A stretch of DNA of 13,231 nt, taken from Ruminococcaceae bacterium UBA1691 (GTDB taxonomy: Bacteria > Bacillota > Clostridia > Oscillospirales > Acutalibacteraceae). The translations under genes were made by a program, and so were the position numbers. The stretch's first letter is position 1; every line of letters starts with the position of its first letter. Shown here one piece after another: positions 7,546 through 13,231 of the stretch. The stretch lies in contig DCJV01000127.1 of assembly GCA_002320555.1 (NCBI GenBank), forward strand, positions 1 through 13,231, in the 5' to 3' direction. The notes under the pieces were generated by a model. That model was given only the letters and a program-made list of their open reading frames with translations. It had not been told where the DNA came from and made no database searches.

Positions 7546-7588
7546 TCCGGTTCCCGCTGAGAACCTGTGGTTGCCTTAACAGGATCGG
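7542..7588 (+). promoter_or_regulatory. Possible three-way RNA junction between sortase and SpoIID-type gene
   Basis: CTGATCC (7542-7548) can pair with GGATCGG (7582-7588), six Watson-Crick pairs plus one G-U. It encloses a GGTTC/GAACC hairpin (7549-7565) and a small TGT/ACA hairpin (7566-7581). The outer stem contains the sortase stop codon and ends about 23 bases before the next ribosome site, so it could modulate coupling or mRNA cleavage. It is inferred from pairing only. Confidence 0.25.
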
Positions 7589-7623
7589 TAAGTTTTCTGA
7601 CCTTATCAAAAGAGGTGGATGGT

Positions 7624-9963
7624 ATGAGTTTGCAGATACTTTCTCTCAATTCCAATCAAATACCCTCCTGCGCCGCTGCCCAGGAAAAGATCCTTGCGCT
7701 TCTTTCCGGCGACCGTGCAGAAGGGGTTGAGCCGAAGCGGTTCGATACAGCCAAACAGCTGTTTTATGCCCTGGCAGAGGCGCTGAAAATTGCGCGGACG
7801 GTTTTGCTCCTTGTGGAGCCGGGGCGATACCTTCATACCAAGGAACAGCTCCTGCGCGTGCTGGGGTTGTCTGCGGTGCAAAATTCGGAGCTTTTGGAAA
7901 CGCTGCATGGAAAGGGCGCAGTCCAGCTTCCGGAGGAGGAAATTGCCCGTCATGCGGCGATCCCTGCGGGTGCGGCGGCTTTTCCCACACCGGACGGGCT
8001 TTTTTCCGGCTTTATGCTGACGGCCGGGAGTCAGACGATCCTTTTCCTTCCGCTGGACAACCGCAGAATCGACGGGATCCTGCAGGCGGAAGCGGGCGCA
8101 TTCCTTTCCGGCCTGCAGTTGGTCAGGCAGACGCGTCCAACGGAGCCGCAGGCCCATACGCAGGAAACAGAGCAGGAAGCAGAGCCTTCGGCAGTACAGG
8201 GGGAAACCGAAGCGGCGCCGTCCGGGCAGACTGCGGCAGAACAGGCGGTGATTGCTCTGTGCAAAAGCAATATCCGCGTGGCCTTTGCCGCAACACCTAC
8301 GGTGGAATTTCTCCGGGAGGCAGCCGGTGACAGCGCCGCCGCTTCGGAGCGACTGGTATACAGCAGCGCTTTCCGCGAACGCGGAGAGGAACCGGCCAAG
8401 CAATATGCTGCAGAGCTCGCCCAACAGGCGATGCAGGAGAAAGGGACTGAGCTTGGCGCCGCCATTACCAATGTATATACGGTAAAAAAAGAAGGCAGGG
8501 TCGAAACTTTCTTGCTCCTTGCCGTGGCGGATGAAAATGGTGCGCGGGTGCGCCGCCTCTATGCGCAGCCGGATGAGCATCCGGGCCTTCTGATCGGGGA
8601 CGGTGTCCAGACGCTGTATGAGCTCATCGAACAGGCGGCCTGCCAATATGGACAGAACGATTCAGAGGAGCAGCAGGAGCGTCCTGCGCACTGGAAGGCC
8701 TTTGCAGCGGTATTGAGCGTGCTGCTTTCTCTTTCGATTTTGCTCTGTATGGGGACAGGTATCTTTCTGCGCTCCAGAGAGGATGATTCATCCCAGCAGG
8801 CCTCCCTTTCAGCTGTTAATGCGCCGGGTGTTCAGCAGAGGCAGCCGGAATCCTTCGAAGCGGGTTCTGAACCGGGCGATACACAATCTCCTGACATGCA
8901 GCCGCAGGAAACCGCCCCGTCAAAATCTGTAACAGCGTCTAGCATTAAGAAGCCGGTGGCGCCCGCCAAGGATCAGGCGATTCTGGACGAGGTCGCGCAG
9001 GCGATGGAGGACGAGCTCAACGTAGGCGGGAAAAAAGAGGAGGAGCTGGCGCAGCAGCCGGATACGGCCACGAAGCCGGGCACGACAGCTGGCAAGGGCG
9101 ATTCGGATACGACCAAAGCAACGCAGACGACTCTGCCTCCAAATACGGAGACCTCCACGCATCTCCCTGCCCAAAAGGATGGCGGAAAATTTATTTTTAC
9201 GGTTTATGGCTATGGACATGGCGTTGGGATGAGCCAGTTCGGCGCCAATGAGTTCGCCAAAAGCGGCTGGAATTACCGGCAGATACTGCTGCATTATTTT
9301 CCAGGCGTGCAAATGCACAAAATGGATGGCCGCTATCCTCAGACGTTGGAGGTGGACGGCAAGCAAGTCGATACCAAAATCGTCCTTGCTCGTATTCTGG
9401 AAAAAGAGATGGGGGGCTCCTATCATCTAGAGGCGCTCAAGGCGCAGGCGGTTGCCGCGTATACCTATATTTTGCGTCAAAACCGCGTCACCGGCGTTGC
9501 CATTGGCAGCACCTATTCGGCGCGATCCATGCAGGCGGTGGAAGCAGTGCTCGGCGAATATATGACCTATAACGGAGAACCGATTCTCGCCACCTTCTTC
9601 GCTTATTCTGCAGGGAAAACGGCGGATGTGCGCACGGTCTGGGGCGGCAGTGGATATCCTTATTTGCAGGGCGGCTGTACGAGCCCTGGCGACAAAAATC
9701 ATAAAAACTATCAAACAACCTGCACCATCACGAGCGAAGACCTTCGCAGGCGTGTAAAGAGTGCGCTCGGTATTGAATTGGCGGGCGATCCATCCAAATG
9801 GCTGAAAATCAAGTCGCACGATGCAGCCGTCAACAGCTCGGTGGGATATGTCTCATCAATTCAGGTCGGTTCCCAAACGCTCAGCGGCCAGGATTTTCGG
9901 GCCAAGGTCATGGACTATGATATCCGGTCGCACTGTTTTACAGTGACCTACATACCGGACTGA
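7624..9963 (+). CDS. Membrane protein: degenerate CinA-like region, one TM helix, permuted SpoIID/LytB domain
   Basis: This 779-residue protein starts at the ATG at 7624, preceded by AGAGGTGG. Residues 3-164 resemble the MoCF domain of CinA: residues 113-153 align without gaps to residues 120-160 of the CinA encoded upstream (IPAG vs LPQG, LFLP vs IINLP). Residues 207-340 resemble the PncC domain (YAAELAQQAMQEKGTELGAAIT vs the CinA helix-strand at 328-349, described here by position). Catalytic motifs are lost: TTGGLGPTADD, PGPPRE and AESCTAG have no counterpart. A membrane helix (360-382) and a Thr/Pro/Gln-rich linker (384-521) lead to a SpoIID/LytB domain (525-779): GHGVGMSQFGA with YRQILLHYFPG comes first, then EKEM (candidate catalytic E595), EALKAQAVAAYTY and the VWGG block. 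SpoIID enzymes cleave denuded peptidoglycan strands. The SpoIID call is firm; the CinA relationship is by-eye inference. Confidence 0.88.
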   Translation: MSLQILSLNSNQIPSCAAAQEKILALLSGDRAEGVEPKRFDTAKQLFYALAEALKIARTVLLLVEPGRYLHTKEQLLRVLGLSAVQNSELLETLHGKGAVQLPEEEIARHAAIPAGAAAFPTPDGLFSGFMLTAGSQTILFLPLDNRRIDGILQAEAGAFLSGLQLVRQTRPTEPQAHTQETEQEAEPSAVQGETEAAPSGQTAAEQAVIALCKSNIRVAFAATPTVEFLREAAGDSAAASERLVYSSAFRERGEEPAKQYAAELAQQAMQEKGTELGAAITNVYTVKKEGRVETFLLLAVADENGARVRRLYAQPDEHPGLLIGDGVQTLYELIEQAACQYGQNDSEEQQERPAHWKAFAAVLSVLLSLSILLCMGTGIFLRSREDDSSQQASLSAVNAPGVQQRQPESFEAGSEPGDTQSPDMQPQETAPSKSVTASSIKKPVAPAKDQAILDEVAQAMEDELNVGGKKEEELAQQPDTATKPGTTAGKGDSDTTKATQTTLPPNTETSTHLPAQKDGGKFIFTVYGYGHGVGMSQFGANEFAKSGWNYRQILLHYFPGVQMHKMDGRYPQTLEVDGKQVDTKIVLARILEKEMGGSYHLEALKAQAVAAYTYILRQNRVTGVAIGSTYSARSMQAVEAVLGEYMTYNGEPILATFFAYSAGKTADVRTVWGGSGYPYLQGGCTSPGDKNHKNYQTTCTITSEDLRRRVKSALGIELAGDPSKWLKIKSHDAAVNSSVGYVSSIQVGSQTLSGQDFRAKVMDYDIRSHCFTVTYIPD

Positions 9964-10168
9964 GCGATCAGGCAGATTCGATCGGAAGAGAGCTGCCCCG
10001 AAGTGTACCCTCCCTCAATATACAGACGGTCCAGAAGAAGCCTCTGTAACAGGTAGAACGACCTTCGTTACCATGCTGGCGGTTCCCATACTCTGCGGCC
10101 AGTATGGTAATGCTCAGCGCAAAAGGCATGAATAGGGAGAAAGCAGCTTTTCTGCGTTCTCAGCAGAA
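9964..10168 (+). other. Non-coding gap with several inverted repeats, possible structured RNA
   Basis: No convincing gene is present. Several stems can form in order: GGCAG/CTGCC (9971-9975 with 9993-9997), TACAGA/TCTGTA (10021-10026 with 10043-10048), a GTAAC-AGGT/ACCT-GTTAC hairpin (10046-10071), a 15-bp stem with two G-U pairs (10066-10080 with 10098-10112), and TTTTCTGC/GCAGAAAA (10149-10156 with 10164-10171). Some are mutually exclusive. The last overlaps the terminator arm. No known riboswitch core was recognised. It could be a 3' untranslated region, an attenuator or an independent small RNA. Confidence 0.45.
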
Positions 10169-10202
10169 AAATCCCGGTGGGTTTTAAACCGCCGGGATTT
10201 TT
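10169..10202 (+). terminator. Strong intrinsic terminator after the sortase-SpoIID operon
   Basis: AAAATCCCGG (10169-10178) pairs with CCGGGATTTT (10193-10202), and a G-U pair and two G-C pairs extend the stem inward around an 8-base GTTTTAAA loop. The stem ends in four T. It separates the sortase/SpoIID transcript from the surface-protein gene. Confidence 0.85.
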
Positions 10203-10373
10203 CGTAAACGGGGGATTTATTGTTCAACAAATACGGAATATCTGTCTATATGATACAAAATTTTAGCATTTTTTTATTTTTTATGCTCTCAGGGAATCTA
10301 TTTTTTGAATCGGTGTGCTTATAATGAACTCGATCGAAGGCGAGTTTTGATTGAAAAAAGGAGGATTTATTTT
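10203..10373 (+). promoter_or_regulatory. AT-rich upstream region of the surface-protein gene with TATAAT
   Basis: This AT-rich stretch should carry the promoter of the surface-protein gene. A perfect TATAAT lies at 10320-10325 with TG three to four bases before it, but no good -35 is found 16-18 bases upstream. A second candidate is TATATGATAC near 10247-10256, also without a convincing -35. A short stem AACTCG/CGAGTT (10327-10332 with 10341-10346) would lie at the 5' end of the mRNA, just before the AAGGAGG ribosome site (10358-10364). Confidence 0.45.
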
Positions 10374-12983
10374 ATGAAATGGAGAAAGTTTGTGGCGGGA
10401 GTCATGAGCGTTATCCTGGCCATCTCTGTTTTGCTGGTACCCATGGCGTCGGCTGCCGGTGATGATAGGATTACCATTACAGAAAATGGCTACTATATGC
10501 AGAAGCTCTCTAATCCGACGTTGGGCGAAGGAGAGGCGGACGGCCTTGTAACGCCGGGCGACCGCTTCAACAGCTATGGCTGGGCGACCGGAGAGCTGGG
10601 AGACTACATTTATGTCGGCTCCAACCGGAACCTGGTAGGCGACACGGCATCCTCCTATGCGGCTGCCGTCGGTGTGCCGAAGGAGACGCTCAGCGCCATT
10701 CTGAAGGCGTTTACCAATGACGAGATCGCTGTGACACCGGACGATGAGCTGACGAAGGGCGGCGTGATTGTACGGTACAATAAGACGACGGGTGAGATGG
10801 AGACGGTGTTTCAGTCGAATAAAGACCTGCCTGCCCCGTACAATGACATCACCGGTTACCGCATGTGCGTCGCATTCAAAGGGAGCCTGTATTTTGGTAC
10901 CACTGGGTCGGAAAACACCATGCTTATCCGGATCGGCCCGGATTTCCAGCCGGGCGATCTGCCGGAGATCATCGTACATATGACGAAGCCCGAGGGGACG
11001 GGCATGGGCAATATCCGCGCCTACGATGTGACGGACGACGGCGAGCGGCTTTATATCGGCGGTACGGATGCCACGCTGCTGACAGAGGAGGATAAGGCGA
11101 ACAATATCTCCTCTGCCGTGCATATTCAGACCTCCACGGACGGTGAGCACTTTGAGACAATCGCCTGCCCGAGCGACTTTTATCCGTATAATACGCTTGA
11201 AAATGTTAATGTAGCAGGCGACGTATGGGATTTGGTGGTCTATAAAGGTGAGGTTTACCTGTCCTTGGTGACCAATATCGGAGCTGCTGTTTATAAGGGT
11301 GTCGAGGTTGGAAAAGGCGCGCCGGGCGCGAATGCCTACGGTTGGAAATGGTCGGAATACATTGGCAATGGTATCGGCGTACAAGGGGATCCAATCTGCC
11401 CTGCTGGATTTGGCAATCCAAAAAATTACGCCGTCTCTCCGGTGGTTTATAAAGGCGATCTTTACTATTTCGTGCTTTCCAATGCGGTAGATGCGGTGGT
11501 TCAGGGTCTATTTGGAATGCTTGGCTTTTTGAAGACCGGCGATATCAACAAGTACTTCGACTCCCTGAAGATTATGGAGAGCAGCATGCAGAACAAAGCG
11601 TCTATTTACCGCCTCGATGGGGATCGGGGAGTTGAGATGGTGATGGGGTCGCCAGATGCATATTTCAACAAGGAAAACGGAAATTATTTATCCGAGACCT
11701 ACGGCGGCTTCTCTGAGGCGGACGGCCTGAGCTGCCTGCAATATATCTGGCGCGCAGCGGAATATAACGGCAAGCTGATCTTTGGCACCTTTGACGCATC
11801 GACGCTGTACCATGCCTTTACGAAACTGACCAATGGTGATCTCATCGGCATGCCTGCAGACGAATGCGAGAGCCAAATTCGCTATGCGGTTGACCTTCTC
11901 AATCTGCTCAGTGACAAGAAGCTGATCAATGAGAAAACGGAGGATCTTTTGGTCGATATTCTCGGCACGCTCAATAGCCTGGTGGACAAGCAGGCGACAG
12001 AGCAGTCAGTCAAGCAGCTGCTCAACGGTGCGCTTCAGTTTAAGAAGGCATTTGATCAAATCAGTCCGGTTCTCGACAAGATCGTCAATGCAGATTGGTT
12101 TACCACGATAGCAGAATCGGTGAAGGGAGTTAAGGCGCTCAAGGATCTTTACAATGCCCTTGCAAACATCAATACAGAGGGCTTGGAGCGCTATATCCGC
12201 ATTTCCAATGCGATCATGGACAATACTGGCGGCTTTGAGCTCTACAGCACAGAGGATGGAGTCCACTATACACAGCTCATTGACCACGGCTTCCACGACC
12301 GCTTCAATTACGGCTGCCGCTCCTTTATCGTCGGTTCAGACGGCCTGTATATCGGCACGGCGAATCCGTTCTATGGCGCGCAACTCTGGAAGATGAATGA
12401 GATCACAGCAGATTTGAAGACGCTTTCCGCCGATGGAATCGAATTGAATTTTGATCCGGCCGTTATGGACTATCAGGCTTCTGTTGCCGCCGATGTGGAC
12501 GCAATTAATCTGACGGCTGTCGGCGCGGATGCGGGTACGCAAGTGCTCGTCAATGGCGTTTCAGCTGCAGATGGAGCGATACCGGTTGCCTTGCAGGCAG
12601 GCAAGAATGTGATCCGGATCGAGACGGCGTCCATTGATGGGAGCGAAACCGCCGTGTATACGCTGACCGTTACGCGCGGCGCTGTGCCGGCAGGATCGAC
12701 ACAGCCCAATCCCACGGAACCGGATACCCAGGAACCCACGAAGCCGGAAGTCCCCGGCGCAACTGTCCCAGACATAGAGCAAACGGTGAAGCCACAGGAT
12801 ATGCAATCTCCATCCGCATCGGGTGAGACAGAGGCACCCGAGCAGACAGAGACTAGCCCGGCTTCCAACGCTGAAAATGTGGAGATTCCGGATACCGGAA
12901 GCCATATCTCTGCGTCCATGCTGGCAGTGCTGGCGATGGGTGCGGCTGCAGCGGTGACCTTGAGCCGGAAAAAACGCAGATAA
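10374..12983 (+). CDS. Secreted propeller-like surface protein with IPDTG sorting signal
   Basis: This 869-residue exported protein is probably a sortase substrate. The start at 10374 has AAGGAGG nine bases upstream and opens a Sec signal peptide (MKWRKF, hydrophobic core, ASA cleavage near 27). Residues about 30-675 contain recurring strand-like blocks (YIYVGSNR, SLYFGTTG, RLYIGGTD, KLIFGTFD, GLYIGTANPFYGAQLWKM), suggestive of beta-propeller blades. They are interrupted by a helical insertion (about 500-605). Residues about 680-768 resemble a cadherin-like beta-sandwich (YTLTVTRG ending). A Pro/Thr/Glu-rich linker (about 770-836) leads to IPDTG (838-842), a hydrophobic stretch and the positive tail RKKRR, the standard cell-wall sorting layout. 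No enzyme motif was recognised; binding or adhesion is a guess. Its terminator-isolated position next to two class B sortases suggests one of them anchors it. Confidence 0.9.
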   Translation: MKWRKFVAGVMSVILAISVLLVPMASAAGDDRITITENGYYMQKLSNPTLGEGEADGLVTPGDRFNSYGWATGELGDYIYVGSNRNLVGDTASSYAAAVGVPKETLSAILKAFTNDEIAVTPDDELTKGGVIVRYNKTTGEMETVFQSNKDLPAPYNDITGYRMCVAFKGSLYFGTTGSENTMLIRIGPDFQPGDLPEIIVHMTKPEGTGMGNIRAYDVTDDGERLYIGGTDATLLTEEDKANNISSAVHIQTSTDGEHFETIACPSDFYPYNTLENVNVAGDVWDLVVYKGEVYLSLVTNIGAAVYKGVEVGKGAPGANAYGWKWSEYIGNGIGVQGDPICPAGFGNPKNYAVSPVVYKGDLYYFVLSNAVDAVVQGLFGMLGFLKTGDINKYFDSLKIMESSMQNKASIYRLDGDRGVEMVMGSPDAYFNKENGNYLSETYGGFSEADGLSCLQYIWRAAEYNGKLIFGTFDASTLYHAFTKLTNGDLIGMPADECESQIRYAVDLLNLLSDKKLINEKTEDLLVDILGTLNSLVDKQATEQSVKQLLNGALQFKKAFDQISPVLDKIVNADWFTTIAESVKGVKALKDLYNALANINTEGLERYIRISNAIMDNTGGFELYSTEDGVHYTQLIDHGFHDRFNYGCRSFIVGSDGLYIGTANPFYGAQLWKMNEITADLKTLSADGIELNFDPAVMDYQASVAADVDAINLTAVGADAGTQVLVNGVSAADGAIPVALQAGKNVIRIETASIDGSETAVYTLTVTRGAVPAGSTQPNPTEPDTQEPTKPEVPGATVPDIEQTVKPQDMQSPSASGETEAPEQTETSPASNAENVEIPDTGSHISASMLAVLAMGAAAAVTLSRKKRR
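12885..12983 (+). other. Cell-wall sorting signal, IPDTG type
   Basis: IPDTG at 12885-12899 is followed by a hydrophobic segment of about 20 residues and RKKRR directly before the stop. It is an LPXTG-like motif with Ile in first place, not the NPQTN type cut by classical Staphylococcus SrtB. Clostridial class B sortases are known to accept other PXTG-like motifs. Confidence 0.88.
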
Positions 12984-13021
12984 CGGCTTGATGAAACAAA
13001 ACAATTCATAAAGCAAAAGAT

Positions 13022-13049
13022 GCCCGGCGGCATGTAAATACCGCCGGGC
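13022..13049 (+). terminator. GC-rich hairpin after the surface-protein gene
   Basis: GCCCGGCGG (13022-13030) and CCGCCGGGC (13041-13049) form a perfect 9-bp stem with a 10-base loop, 38 bases after the stop. The stem is strong and its core resembles the terminator at 10169-10202, but no T-run follows, so it may act as a terminator only weakly or protect the 3' end. Confidence 0.5.
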
Positions 13050-13079
13050 GCAGCTTGTCAATAACGTTTAAGAGAAGGA

Positions 13080-13231
13080 AAAAGTGCATAAGAAGCATGG
13101 TTTCTGATCGCTTTTGGAACCAGCATCTTTATACGCCGCTGGGCGCTGACGGAAGGCGAAGGCAGCACAGCGCTTTGCTCGCTGCGTGGCTCGTGAGGGG
13201 ATTTTTGCCCGTAGGGCAAAAACGAACCTTC
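13080..13231. repeat. Palindrome-dense non-coding right edge
   Basis: No gene is seen. A long imperfect hairpin is formed by 13090-13104 with 13116-13129 (AAGA/TCTT, GC/GC, TGGTT/AACCA). A smaller AGCG/CGCT hairpin lies in the middle. A perfect 9-bp inverted repeat, TTTTTGCCC and GGGCAAAAA, spans 13202-13222 with a 3-base spacer. The density of symmetry suggests an intergenic repeat element or terminators of a minus-strand gene to the right. Confidence 0.4.

Noticed and set aside
7624..9963. Sporulation gene spoIID
   Set aside because: Size, extra cytosolic region, linker, block order and neighbours all differ from spoIID, and no other sporulation gene is present.
9979..9990. GATCGGAAGAG resembles the start of a sequencing adapter
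   Set aside because: The match stops after 11 bases, the following base differs from the adapter and the flanks read continuously, so chance is likelier than contamination.
10305..10373. Extended N-terminus of the surface protein from 10305
   Set aside because: The extra residues would put a charged stretch before a good signal peptide, and the AAGGAGG site points to ATG 10374.
13202..13222. TTTTTGCCC/GGGCAAAAA as an intrinsic terminator
   Set aside because: The T-run is on the 5' arm and the A-run on the 3' arm on both strands, the reverse of a terminator.

Overview
The window looks like chromosomal DNA of a low-abundance-AT, anaerobic Gram-positive bacterium of the Clostridia, most likely an Oscillospirales/Ruminococcaceae-type gut organism. 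This is an inference from moderately GC-rich coding sequence with AT-rich gaps, strong GGAGG ribosome sites, class B sortases, a lipobox-bearing amino-acid binding protein, and a rhodanese-less ThiI beside a cysteine desulfurase. No tRNA, rRNA, CRISPR array, insertion sequence or phage gene was seen.

Layout. Positions 30-824 (minus) hold an amino-acid ABC transporter binding lipoprotein, whose operon probably continues off the left edge. It is divergent from a plus-strand series: a cysteine desulfurase (997-2199, with a start-codon problem), thiI (2236-3405) and cinA (3448-4692). The first two form a sulfur-relay pair for tRNA 4-thiouridine. A small terminator-like hairpin follows cinA. Next comes a cell-surface module: sortase B (4775-5767), a second class B sortase with a very long cytosolic tail (5812-7545), and a membrane protein (7624-9963). 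A 240-nt gap rich in inverted repeats ends in a strong terminator (10169-10202). After it, with its own promoter region, is a secreted, propeller-like surface protein with a C-terminal IPDTG sorting signal (10374-12983). The right edge (12984-13231) is non-coding and dense in inverted repeats.

How the genes may work together. The two sortases, the SpoIID-type protein and the IPDTG protein read as one surface-assembly locus: a substrate, two candidate transpeptidases and a glycan-active or glycan-binding partner. The most unusual gene is 7624-9963. Its extracellular part is a SpoIID/LytB domain whose GHGVGMSQ block lies before, not after, the catalytic block. Its cytosolic part appears, by eye, to be a degenerate copy of the whole CinA protein (both domains, catalytic motifs lost), joined through one membrane helix. 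An intact cinA lies about 3 kb upstream. If confirmed, this would be a transmembrane CinA pseudoenzyme-SpoIID fusion encoded with sortases, and it is the best candidate here for an undescribed system. All functional links are inference from sequence and gene order.
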